DNA of 37,185 bases from Caldilineaceae bacterium. GTDB lineage: Bacteria > Chloroflexota > Anaerolineae > Caldilineales > Caldilineaceae. Positions 17,078 through 24,882 of the stretch are shown here, one piece after another. The position numbers and the translations under genes are program-made. Under the pieces are notes generated by a model. The model was not told the DNA's origin. It was given only the letters and a program-made list of their open reading frames with translations, and ran no database searches. Each line of letters begins with the position of its first letter. Position 1 is the first letter of the stretch. Location of the stretch: contig JAPKMW010000108.1 of the NCBI GenBank assembly GCA_026645575.1, forward strand, positions 1 through 37,185. Reading direction: 5' to 3'.

Positions 17078-17094
17078 CGTGTACAGGAGTATCA

Positions 17095-18993
17095 ATGACT
17101 GCATTGCAAACGAAATGGCAGCGCCATCATCAGGGCATCACATTGCTTGCCCTGGTCGTAGCGCTGCTCTGGCTGGGCAGCCCAATTGGTTGGGCGCAAG
17201 GCGAAACCCTGGCCGATATCGGGCCGGATCAACCCCGTTCGACGGCCCCCTGTGACCGCACGCTGAACCCCGGCGACGCCATCCAACCGGCGATTGACGC
17301 CGTGCGCGACAAAGAAACCCCCTATGTCCTTTGCCTGAATCCCGGCTACTACATCGGCGGCCTGAATGGCGACACCACCTTCGACCCTGATCACGACTTT
17401 GGCGACACCGAAGTTGATGCCACCGCCGGCGGCGACTGGTGGAATCAGAACGACGACGGGCCGTATTATGGCAATATTGTGATCAAAAACCGGCGCAATT
17501 TTACCCTGCGCGGGTTGACCCAAGGTGACGAACGCGCCGTCATTTTGGGGTTGCCGAATGACCAGGAGTACCCAGCCGAAAGCGCGCCGCCGGAGGAACA
17601 GCACCCCAATGACAAAGGAACTTTGATCAAAGTGGTCAACGGTGACAACATCACCATCGAGCATCTGACGATCGACGGCTTTCACTACCCCGACTTCCCG
17701 GCGATGGAACGCAAGGTAGCGGTGTTGAACCGGCTGGTCTGGTTGCAACAAACCAGCAATTCACGTATCATCGGCAACATCATTCAACATGCCGGCGGTG
17801 AGTGTGTACGCATTCGCAGCCGGTCGCACGACAACGAAGTCGCCTATAACACCATTCGCAGTTGCGGCTACTACCAATTCAAGATCCAACCCTTGCAACG
17901 GCTCTGGAAAAATGGCGAGGGGGTCTACATCGGCACCGACCCCTACCAGATTCGGGCCAACCAGATCAACAAACAAGCTTATTGGGGCGCGCGGTGGGAG
18001 GAGATGACCGACGGTTCACACAACAATCTGGTGCATCACAACGACATCTTCCCCGGTGACCAGACGACGCTGAACCCGCCGCCCATCAACGAGTTGCGCG
18101 AGGGGGTCAAAGCGACCGACGGCTACGGCAACGAATGTGTCGATGTGAAAGAAGACAAAGAGGAGATTGGTCGCCTGGTGACCTTACCCGGCGTGACCCA
18201 GCCGCAACGGATCAACAATGTCATCCGCGACAATCGCTGTCAGGGCCAATTTGACGAAGACAGTGGCGCGTTGGATGCGCGTGGCTCCAACAACCTCTTT
18301 GCCCATAACCATGTGTTGGGAACGGTGCGCGGCGCAGCGTTGCGCCTGGGCGGCGGCGACCCCAAGCCGATCCTGGTCGAACCGTTGCTGTCGGATCCGG
18401 TCAAAGCTTGCACGGGTGAGATTGTTGAGACGCAGAAATGGCAGGCGTACAACAACCGCATCCAGAACAACCTCTTTGAAAGTTACTACAACGACGCGAG
18501 CGACTTTAACGGGCGGGGTGGCTATGCCGCTTCCGATTGTGATGAGGAACTCGACTGCGACGCCGCCGGCACTGCCACCACGGCTTTGCGCAACTGTGGC
18601 CCGCAGAAGATTCTCTATGTGGTTAAGACCTTTGAAGTGAGCGGCCACCCTATCGAAGCGCAAGCGCCCGGCGCTGGCGTTTGCGGCAATGTGGCGACGA
18701 CGGCTGGTTCGACGAACTGGGGGCGGCGAACGTATAAGGGCAAATTACAACCGGTGCTCTTCTCCCGCGTCGCCAAAGCGGCAACTAACCTGCCAACCTG
18801 TGCGGGTGACGCCAACAACGCCGAAGCGCTTGACCCGCCAGGCATTCGCGGCGACTGCGCTGGTGCGCTATGCGAAGAGGCAACGCCCCAGCCGGCTTCG
18901 CCGTTAATCGGAGCATCGCCACTGGCGACCCAAGTGCCATCGCCACTCGCCACGCCGTCACGCCGCGACAATGGCAGCGGGCGAGCGCCGTAA
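17095..18993 (+). CDS. Secreted right-handed beta-helix repeat protein
   Basis: A 632-residue exported protein. Seen: signal peptide with hydrophobic residues 16-32 ending SPIGWAQG; then PCDRTLNPGDAIQPAIDAVRD, the usual lead-in to a parallel beta-helix; and repeated PbH1-type turns such as NITIEHLTIDGFHY, SRIIGNIIQHAGGECVRIRSRSHDN, NNLVHHNDIF, NNVIRDNRCQGQF, NNLFAHNHVLG and NRIQNNLFE at about residues 185-465. The C-terminal half is Cys-containing and ends in a Pro/Ser/Ala tail (SPLATQVPSPLATPSRR). Such folds are found in polysaccharide lyases, hydrolases and surface binding proteins; no catalytic set was recognised, so the activity is open. GGAG stands 6 bases before the ATG. Confidence 0.82.
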   Translation: MTALQTKWQRHHQGITLLALVVALLWLGSPIGWAQGETLADIGPDQPRSTAPCDRTLNPGDAIQPAIDAVRDKETPYVLCLNPGYYIGGLNGDTTFDPDHDFGDTEVDATAGGDWWNQNDDGPYYGNIVIKNRRNFTLRGLTQGDERAVILGLPNDQEYPAESAPPEEQHPNDKGTLIKVVNGDNITIEHLTIDGFHYPDFPAMERKVAVLNRLVWLQQTSNSRIIGNIIQHAGGECVRIRSRSHDNEVAYNTIRSCGYYQFKIQPLQRLWKNGEGVYIGTDPYQIRANQINKQAYWGARWEEMTDGSHNNLVHHNDIFPGDQTTLNPPPINELREGVKATDGYGNECVDVKEDKEEIGRLVTLPGVTQPQRINNVIRDNRCQGQFDEDSGALDARGSNNLFAHNHVLGTVRGAALRLGGGDPKPILVEPLLSDPVKACTGEIVETQKWQAYNNRIQNNLFESYYNDASDFNGRGGYAASDCDEELDCDAAGTATTALRNCGPQKILYVVKTFEVSGHPIEAQAPGAGVCGNVATTAGSTNWGRRTYKGKLQPVLFSRVAKAATNLPTCAGDANNAEALDPPGIRGDCAGALCEEATPQPASPLIGASPLATQVPSPLATPSRRDNGSGRAP

Positions 18994-19050
18994 GTATCGC
19001 GCAAAGCTACAACGAATTGGGGGAGCAACGAAAATGGTTGCTAAGTCCGC

Positions 19051-19077
19051 TCCTAGCCAGTCCGTGACTGGCTAGGA
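19051..19077. repeat. Perfect 12-bp hairpin, related to the element at 30741-30761
   Basis: TCCTAGCCAGTC (19051-19062), loop CGT, GACTGGCTAGGA (19066-19077). It lies 58 bases after the beta-helix gene. There is no T-run. CAACGAATT words near 19010 and, inverted, near 19115 form an outer pair. The core recurs on the minus strand at 30741-30761 with paired base changes. Confidence 0.85.
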
Positions 19078-19207
19078 ACAGGTAACGGTTTAGAGTTATG
19101 TGTTCGACAATAATTCGTTGCGCCCCTAATCCGCTGTTCAACTTTTTGCTGTAGCTTTATCCGTAACACCTTTGTTTGCATCACTGCTTTTCAGGAGGAC
19201 CAAACCA

Positions 19208-20101
19208 ATGCTGACACAAGCACAAGTTGATTTCTACAACGAGAATGGCTATCTGGGCGTCGAGAATGTCTTCTCTGCCGCCGAGGTGGCCGAGCTACGC
19301 CGCGTGACCGACGAGTTTGTCGAAAAGTCGCGGGCCGTGACCCAACACACCGATGTCTTTGACCTGGAGCCGGGCCACACGCCGGAGAAGCCCATGTTGC
19401 GCCGTCTCAAAGACCCGATCAAGCAGCACGAAGTCTATGATCGCGCCCTGCGTCACCCCACCGTCTTGAAAATTGTCAGCCAGTTGATTGGCCCCAACCT
19501 CCGCACCAACGGCAACAAGCTCAACCTCAAGTATTCGTCCTTTGGCAGCCCGGTCGAGTGGCATCAGGATTGGTCGTTCTATCCCCACACCAACGATGAT
19601 TTGTTGGCAGTCGGCGTCTGCATCGACGAGATGACCATGGAGAATGGCGCCTTGATGGTCATTCCCGGCTCGCACAAAGGCCCCATTTTGGATCACCACC
19701 ACAAGGAGCGGGGCGTCTTTGTTGGCGCCGTGACCGATGAGGATTTCAACCCCAGCAACGCCGTGCCGATCCTGCTTGGCGCTGGCGGCATTTCGATCCA
19801 CCATGCCCGCGCTCTGCATGGTTCGGAGCCGAACACCTCGCCCCGTCCGCGCCGCTTGCTCCTCTTCCAATATTGCGCCAACGACGCCTGGCCGCTGGTC
19901 GGCTTCCCCGGTTGGGACGCCTTCAATGCCAACATTGTGCAAGGTGAAGTGACCAATGTGCCGCGCGTCACCAACGTACCGGTGCGCATCCCGCTGCCGT
20001 CGGGCGAAAAGGGCGGCTCGATCTACGAGACGCAGACGATGATGGCGAAGCGCTATTACACCATGCCGGCGGCGAACAAGGAAAAAGCGGCGATGCCGTA
20101 A
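19208..20101 (+). CDS. Phytanoyl-CoA dioxygenase (PhyH) family protein
   Basis: A 297-residue Fe(II)/2-oxoglutarate-dependent oxygenase, cytoplasmic. Seen: N-terminal FYNENGYLGVENVFSAAEVAELR, the metal-binding HxD in WHQDWSFYPHTNDDLLAVGVCIDEMTMENG, the PhyH signature GALMVIPGSHKGP, the distal histidine region ISIHHARALHGSEPN, and the Arg-rich RPRRLLLFQYC expected to hold 2-oxoglutarate. The strong CAGGAGGA before ATG 19208 fixes the start; twelve upstream codons are excluded. Bacterial members hydroxylate varied small molecules, so the substrate is open. No obvious operon partner; the next genes are an antitoxin-like ORF and a carboxymuconolactone-decarboxylase-family gene 600 bases away. Confidence 0.9.
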   Translation: MLTQAQVDFYNENGYLGVENVFSAAEVAELRRVTDEFVEKSRAVTQHTDVFDLEPGHTPEKPMLRRLKDPIKQHEVYDRALRHPTVLKIVSQLIGPNLRTNGNKLNLKYSSFGSPVEWHQDWSFYPHTNDDLLAVGVCIDEMTMENGALMVIPGSHKGPILDHHHKERGVFVGAVTDEDFNPSNAVPILLGAGGISIHHARALHGSEPNTSPRPRRLLLFQYCANDAWPLVGFPGWDAFNANIVQGEVTNVPRVTNVPVRIPLPSGEKGGSIYETQTMMAKRYYTMPAANKEKAAMP

Positions 20102-20254
20102 CAGAACACTACAGCGGATTTAGGTAGCAACGGATGAGTTGGGTACAGACCGGAACTGACATGAACTAAAGGCATTATTAACCGGATCGTTTTGCATTCA
20201 GAACCGTTCCCCCGGCAGAAACATCCGTTCCCGCCTTCATCCGCTGCAGTAAAG

Positions 20255-20325
20255 CGTAGGTCACACAACATGTGTGACAAAGTCATCAGGGGAACCACCC
20301 TATCACGCTACAAGCGTGACCTACG
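20255..20325. repeat. Three-stem, cloverleaf-like inverted repeat
   Basis: Outer stem CGTAGGTCAC (20255-20264) with GTGACCTACG (20316-20325). Two inner hairpins have identical ACA loops: GTCACACA/TGTGTGAC (20260-20278) and TCACGCT/AGCGTGA (20303-20319). The outer and inner stems share bases, so alternative folds compete. It lies in the gap after the PhyH gene. Confidence 0.75.
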
Positions 20326-20391
20326 TCTACCGCTCACAACTTCGTTGACAAAACATTACCATGAAGTCCTGATCGGTTAAGTCGTTCATCA

Positions 20392-20465
20392 ATATCACCG
20401 CGAGTCAGGGGATTAGCGAACCACTTCAGGGAAAAATTCACTAATCCCATGACTCGCGGTGATAT
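20392..20465. promoter_or_regulatory. 25-bp inverted repeat just upstream of the antitoxin-like gene
   Basis: 20392-20416 pairs with 20441-20465 with a single mismatch; the outer 15 bp (ATATCACCGCGAGTC) are perfect. The loop is 24 bases. It ends 24 bases before the probable start codon of the VapB-like gene, where autoregulatory operators of such systems usually lie; it could equally be another gap hairpin. Confidence 0.6.
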
Positions 20466-20489
20466 GATTGGAATGAAATGAGGGCAATC

Positions 20490-20723
20490 ATGACAACAAG
20501 CACAGTGTCCAATTTCGATCAAAATCAAGCGATCGATTTATCTAACCACCTTCCTCGTTTGCAGAACGACATTCACGGCAACAGACCAGACGATGCTGGT
20601 GCAACGCCGCCGCTTGTTGATACGTGGTCGCTCGTGTTCGGTAGCCTTGATCTTTTTTCAGCTGACTTTATGGCAACGCGTAATCAGCCAGAGCAACAAC
20701 GACGGGAGAAGCATTTCCCATGA
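20490..20723 (+). CDS. Diverged VapB/VagC-type antitoxin-like protein, no toxin partner
   Basis: About 77 residues from ATG 20490 (81 from 20478). The C-terminal part, DTWSLVFGSLDLFSADFMATRNQPEQQRRE, matches the VapB/VagC pattern: Trp-S-x-x-F, then S-x-DFM-x-x-R-x-QP-x-x-Q-x-RE. The N-terminal NFDQNQAIDLSNHLPRL can be laid on the usual N-x-(S/T)QAVRLPK of the swapped-hairpin DNA-binding domain, but key residues are altered, and the middle does not look like the usual hydrophobic strands. The TGA stop overlaps the ATG of the next gene (ATGA), which suggests coupling. The expected PIN-domain toxin is absent; the downstream gene is an unrelated enzyme. It is either a decaying orphan or a repurposed regulator. 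The call rests on motif reading only. Confidence 0.5.
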   Translation: MTTSTVSNFDQNQAIDLSNHLPRLQNDIHGNRPDDAGATPPLVDTWSLVFGSLDLFSADFMATRNQPEQQRREKHFP

Positions 20724-21103
20724 ACGACCCACAATACCAACGCGGCATCGACCAATTTGCTCAAATGGTCGGCACCGACAAGATCGACGCCCTCCGTGAG
20801 CGCTTCCGCGCCGTTTCACCGGAATTTGAAGAGGCGGTGATGAGCATCATCGGCGGGCAGATCTGGACGCGACCGAACCTGGATTTACGCACGCGCAGCC
20901 TGGTCAGCATTGCCACCTTGGCGGCGCAGGGGCGGGTCAATGCGCTGGCCTTGAACATTGAAATGGCCCTCAACAACGGCGCCACCGAAGCCGAGATTGT
21001 CGAAACCTTTTTCCAGGTCGCCATCTATGCTGGTTTTGCCGCGGCGTGGGATGGGCTGGAAAAAGCCAAACCGATTTTTGAAGCACACCGACAAAGAAAC
21101 TAG
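20720..21103 (+). CDS. Carboxymuconolactone decarboxylase family protein
   Basis: A 127-residue all-helical protein of the CMD family. Seen: YQRGIDQFAQMVGTDKID, EFEEAVMSIIGGQIWTRPNLDLRTRSLVSIATLAAQGR, and the C-terminal EIVETFFQVAIYAGFAAAWDGLEKAK, the arrangement seen in 4-carboxymuconolactone decarboxylase (PcaC-like) and its many uncharacterised relatives. No CxxC of the AhpD peroxidase type, so a redox role is unlikely. Length is normal. GGGAGAAG lies about 8 bases before the ATG, and the start overlaps the stop of the antitoxin-like ORF by four bases. No other genes of aromatic-compound degradation are near, so PcaC activity should not be assumed. An 8-base-unit array begins 6 bases after the stop. 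Confidence 0.88.
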   Translation: MNDPQYQRGIDQFAQMVGTDKIDALRERFRAVSPEFEEAVMSIIGGQIWTRPNLDLRTRSLVSIATLAAQGRVNALALNIEMALNNGATEAEIVETFFQVAIYAGFAAAWDGLEKAKPIFEAHRQRN

Positions 21104-21109
21104 TCATGA

Positions 21110-21179
21110 GACAGGAAGACTGGAAGATAGATCGTCTTGTTAACCGTCTGGCCTCTGACTTCTTGTCTTCCTGTCTTTA
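21110..21179. repeat. Inverted array of 8-base units between convergent genes
   Basis: Left units GACAGGAA, GACTGGAA, GATAGATC (21110-21133). Right units TTCTTGTC, TTCCTGTC (21160-21175), running into the stop codon of the minus-strand esterase gene at 21177-21179. Complementary arms with a longer, less ordered middle. Confidence 0.8.
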
Positions 21180-24101
21180 GCGGTTGATGAGTGGGAGGAA
21201 AACCCGCTCTTCGGCTTCTTCAACCGTGCCGTCATCCAAATCCGGGGTTTCGACGGTGTCAGTATCGGCTTCGGTGGCGCTGGCGAGGATTGGCGGGGGA
21301 GCGAGATCGAGCGCGTCGATCACTTCGCCGGCAAAGCCGTTGGCGCCGCCATCCCAGAAGAGACGATAGGTGCAACTGGTGGTGGCGCCGAGAGAGGCGG
21401 GGGTGCAGATCAAGACGTCATTGGCATCACCACTTAGCCCCGGCACAACGTAGGCGCCCAGCGTACTCAGGTAGAGTTCGTTGTTGGCGGGATCAATCCA
21501 GACGCCAACCAGGTCTTCGCTGCTATCAGTCAGGGCAACATCCGAACCATCAAAATAGAGCGACCAACTACCGCTGGTGCTTGCCCCCAACTGCGTCGGC
21601 GTGAAGAGGAGCAGATCCTCATCAGCGCCGGTGAGTCCGGGGACATTGGCGGCGCCCAACGTACTGAACAGCAGTCGCCCATCCGCTAATAGCGCAAAGG
21701 CATCCACATCTTCAGCATTGGTCGCCAACCCGACAGCCGAGCCGTCGAAGTACCAGGCAAAGCTGCCCGCCGTCCGAGGGCCGATGGTCGTAGGGACGAA
21801 GCGAATCAGATCGGAATCATCAACCAGCCCCAACCCTGTCACCGTGAAGGGTTGCGCCAGACTGAGCAGCAGGGAGCCATCGGTTTGTAGGCTAAAGGCA
21901 TCCAGATTGGCGGCGCTCAACCCCACATCGGACCCATCAAAGAAAAGCGACCAGACGCCGTTGCTGCGATTGTGAACGATAATATCCTCGTTGGCAAAGG
22001 CCACACCACCCACCGTGCCACCGGTTGTGGAACTCAGATAGAGCGCACTACTGCTCCCACTTGTCACCCCAACCGTGGTCTCACCGGCGGCAGTACCGAC
22101 AGCGGCGGTCACTTGGGCAACGCCGTCGGTGGCGCTCAGGGACAGATTCACGGTGGCCTGCCCGTTACTCGTGGTGGCCGTAACGGTGGCGGCGCTGTTG
22201 GGAAATGTGCCGGCAGTGGTGGTCAGGAGTACCGGCGTTTGGTCCGGCGCCGGTTGGCCCAACTTATCGCGCACCAGAACGGTGATGGCAGAAACGACCG
22301 GCGTACCGGCGGGGCGGGTTGCCGGGCTAGCCGACACCGCTACCTCCAGCGCAGAAATGGTCAAGCTGTACTGACCAGTGGCGCTCAACGCCGTGTTTAA
22401 GTAACCGCCGCTGTAATTTGCCACATAAGCCGGTTGTCCTTGCACGTTTACCAGATAAGTGGTGGCGGCAAAACCAATGCCCGGCTGCGGGAGAATCTCG
22501 GTAATCGGCGTCGCGCCTAGGTTAAAGCCCAAGGTCAACGGATTGGGATCGTTGACCGTCGCACGCACAGTCTGGTTGGCGCCATCGGTGAACAGATCAA
22601 TGGATGACCAATGCTCATCCCCCGTCTGACTGATCTTGAGCCAGTAGAAGGTTTTGCTTTGGTCAGTGACGATGCGGAGTTGCGACGGGCTACCGGTGCG
22701 GGTCAATGGCGCCAGGAAGTTAAAGACGCTGGTGGGATCATTTTCAAAGCAGTGATAGTAGGGGGTCGGGTCACTGCCGCCGCGATCGGTGCAAGTCGGC
22801 CCGACAACAGTGTCGATGGTCAGGCCGGCGGCTTGCAGCGGGGCGAAGCTATTGACGGCATCGCGCAGTTCAAGCGAATGGCTTACCGGCACCAGCAGGT
22901 CATTCTGGCTGTGGGTAAGGGCAAGCGGCACCTGCCGGTAGTTCCGCGCAAAATTCAGCCCGGAACGGCGTTGATAACAGAAAGGATTCTGGAGGGGCTT
23001 CTGCGCCGTCGGTACGCCGCTGATCAGGCGATAGCATTCCCGCTCCATCCAGCCACGATGGAAACTTTGACTGTAGCCCTGGGCGATCAGCGCCTGCGTC
23101 TGTTGATGCCACTGGACCCAGTCGCTTGGCCCTTTGTTGAAAAAGGCAGCGGCAAAAAGGTCGGGAAAGCGTCCCACCGTTGCCTCGCCGGTTTGTGCGC
23201 CCATGGAGTTCCCATAGAGGTAGATACGGTTGGGGTCAATGTTATAGTTGGTGATGGCATATTGGATCAGACCGACAATGTCATACTGGCTTTGCAACGA
23301 GGCATAGACATATTTGCCCGGTGGATTGGGGATGGGGAAGGCGGCTGTTCCTGGCCAGTTGCCATGTAGTTGGGGCGAGGCATAGAACCAGCCGCGACTG
23401 TCGGCAGCCATGTGAAAGCTATCATTTTCACCCCAGAACATATCACTGCTGCGCGGATGAATCACAAGGACAAGGGGCGTCGGTGTGGCGCTGTTGTACA
23501 TACCCGGCACCTGGAAACGGGCTTCCTGATTGCTGTTGTCATACTCGTTCAGGAAGGTGATAGTGGCGACGGTGGCGCTGCCGGCAGCCGCCTGCACACT
23601 TTCTTCCGCCGTAGCGCCTCTGTCGTGATCGATTTTGCCCAGCACTTCCAGCCGCACATTGCCGGCGCTCCAGCTATCACCGGCGGCAGCGTCATTGGTC
23701 AATTCAATGGTGTTAAAGCCATGCCTGACAACCGCAAGCGGCAGATCGAGATAGTAGACCTCGCCTTCCCCACACAGTTGGCCCTCCAGGTAAATGGGGG
23801 TTTTGGCGACCGCCTGCCCATTCACTTTGATCGTATGGGCGGCTTCAGCGCCAGCCACCGTGAAGATCAAGCGCGCTTGCTCGGCGCGGCCTTGCCACTT
23901 TAACTTGATTTCACCCGTGGCGGGGCCACGGCTGCCGGGGCCGATCGATAGACAGGGTAAGGCCTCGGTTGCAATGCCCCGTTTTCCGTTACGTTCACTT
24001 TGTGCTTTGATAACGCCAGATGGATAAAACCCAAACACAAGGGTAATGACGAAAATAGCGACCATAGAGACGAAGGACGCAGGAGAAGTGGTAATTTTCA
24101 T
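21177..24101 (-). CDS. Large secreted alpha/beta-hydrolase (esterase/depolymerase-like) with Ig-like domain and C-terminal repeats
   Basis: A 974-residue exported protein. Seen: signal peptide (hydrophobic residues 10-33); a galactose-binding-like N-terminal part (about 60-155); an alpha/beta-hydrolase domain at about 195-465 with nucleophile Ser299 in GNSMG, probable acid Asp401 in SQNDLLVP and probable base His450 in YYHCF, resembling PHB-depolymerase/feruloyl-esterase-type enzymes; an invasin/Ig-like domain at about 586-680 (VLVRDKLGQPAPDQTPVLLTT); then four repeats of about 65 residues, three with the core LYFDGSDV or close variants, each ending in an (L/F)STLGA-like strand. An acidic linker and the tail VFLPLINR end the protein. 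The enzyme should act outside the cell on an ester, perhaps a polymer; the substrate is unknown. Confidence 0.85.
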   Translation of the reverse strand: MKITTSPASFVSMVAIFVITLVFGFYPSGVIKAQSERNGKRGIATEALPCLSIGPGSRGPATGEIKLKWQGRAEQARLIFTVAGAEAAHTIKVNGQAVAKTPIYLEGQLCGEGEVYYLDLPLAVVRHGFNTIELTNDAAAGDSWSAGNVRLEVLGKIDHDRGATAEESVQAAAGSATVATITFLNEYDNSNQEARFQVPGMYNSATPTPLVLVIHPRSSDMFWGENDSFHMAADSRGWFYASPQLHGNWPGTAAFPIPNPPGKYVYASLQSQYDIVGLIQYAITNYNIDPNRIYLYGNSMGAQTGEATVGRFPDLFAAAFFNKGPSDWVQWHQQTQALIAQGYSQSFHRGWMERECYRLISGVPTAQKPLQNPFCYQRRSGLNFARNYRQVPLALTHSQNDLLVPVSHSLELRDAVNSFAPLQAAGLTIDTVVGPTCTDRGGSDPTPYYHCFENDPTSVFNFLAPLTRTGSPSQLRIVTDQSKTFYWLKISQTGDEHWSSIDLFTDGANQTVRATVNDPNPLTLGFNLGATPITEILPQPGIGFAATTYLVNVQGQPAYVANYSGGYLNTALSATGQYSLTISALEVAVSASPATRPAGTPVVSAITVLVRDKLGQPAPDQTPVLLTTTAGTFPNSAATVTATTSNGQATVNLSLSATDGVAQVTAAVGTAAGETTVGVTSGSSSALYLSSTTGGTVGGVAFANEDIIVHNRSNGVWSLFFDGSDVGLSAANLDAFSLQTDGSLLLSLAQPFTVTGLGLVDDSDLIRFVPTTIGPRTAGSFAWYFDGSAVGLATNAEDVDAFALLADGRLLFSTLGAANVPGLTGADEDLLLFTPTQLGASTSGSWSLYFDGSDVALTDSSEDLVGVWIDPANNELYLSTLGAYVVPGLSGDANDVLICTPASLGATTSCTYRLFWDGGANGFAGEVIDALDLAPPPILASATEADTDTVETPDLDDGTVEEAEERVFLPLINR

Positions 24102-24882
24102 AGTTTCTGCAGTTTCCCAAAACTCAACTGGTTTTGCGCCTTATGTGCCAGCGCAATCTGCTTATGCGATCTGACAGTGCGATAACCAGACAACCCGCTA
24201 ATGCTGTGAGTAGTCTACAATGTTGCCATTGCAGTCCTACGTGGAAAACAGCAGACTATGCCCATGAGTTAGCAGCCGGGGTAAGTTTGGCCACTAGGAA
24301 CAGATAATGGAGGAGGAGGAGAGGGGATTGTCAGTAGTCCAGAGTCGCGTAGTCCAGAGTCGCGCGATTGCAAACCTAGTTGCGGTGCGGTCTACTGATA
24401 ATACAATAATACAAAATCGCTTGGTAGCGGCTTGCAGTCTGCTTACAAATTACTTACGTTTCAGTAAACCGCTAAGGACGCAGCACGAATCACTCCTGCG
24501 GGGCGCACACAAGACCGGCCCCACAGCAAGCGGATCGCTGGGCTGGGCCAGGCGGTGGCGTGTGGCGTTGCCCTGCACCGGTGTGGTCAGCCAGAAAGCG
24601 CCCGCGCTCATCGCTCAACACCCAACGCCAGCGCATCGGGTCGAGGTAGTCGGTCAGTTGCAACTGGAGTGGAGCAGGCATCGCATCACCTCCGGGGTGA
24701 AAGTCATAGGAATGGATCGCGCGTTTTAGTATACCACTACAGTTGCTGACGAAAAAGATCGGGAAACATTCTCATCGCTGCTATTACCCCTAAGCACCCT
24801 GGTGTTCTGTCAAATCAGTCATGATCGATTGCGCAGGTTCGTCCCGTAGGGACGAGTTTGTAGCTTGTTACCAACACTGCAC
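24102..24882. other. Intergenic region with a truncated gene and short repeats
   Basis: 781 bases. They contain the gene fragment at 24490-24681, a 15-base tandem direct repeat (TAGTCCAGAGTCGCG at 24335-24349 and 24350-24364), and a 7-bp hairpin TCGTCCC-GTA-GGGACGA at 24839-24855. Promoters for the esterase gene must lie left of the fragment; none was recognised. Confidence 0.6.
24490..24681 (-). pseudogene. 5' fragment of a CHAT-type protein gene
   Basis: A 63-codon frame whose first 37 residues include LTDYLDPMRWRWVLSDERGRFLADH. I recall this pattern (WRWxLxDxxGxFLADH) from the N-terminus of long CHAT-domain proteins of filamentous bacteria; the recall cannot be checked here. A near-perfect ribosome-binding site, GGAGGTGA, precedes the ATG at 24681 by 5 bases, so this was a real gene start. 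After the His of LADH the sequence becomes Pro/Cys/Arg-rich and ends within 26 codons, where several hundred codons would be expected. This suggests deletion of nearly the whole gene. No frame nearby restores homology by eye. Confidence 0.5.

Larger units (their letters stand above)
20102..20489. other. Intergenic region with a three-stem element and a 25-bp hairpin
   Basis: 388 bases without a convincing gene. They hold the cruciform-like element at 20255-20325 and the hairpin at 20392-20465, the latter 24 bases before the antitoxin-like start. No clear promoter hexamers were found. Confidence 0.6.

Noticed and set aside
20255..20325. tRNA-like cloverleaf
   Set aside because: No T-arm consensus, no acceptor CCA side, stems overlap each other; better read as a palindromic element.
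22611..23369. 252-codon open frame on the plus strand opposite the esterase gene
   Set aside because: No domain or ribosome-binding site, and it lies antisense to the hydrolase domain with its intact Ser-Asp-His set.
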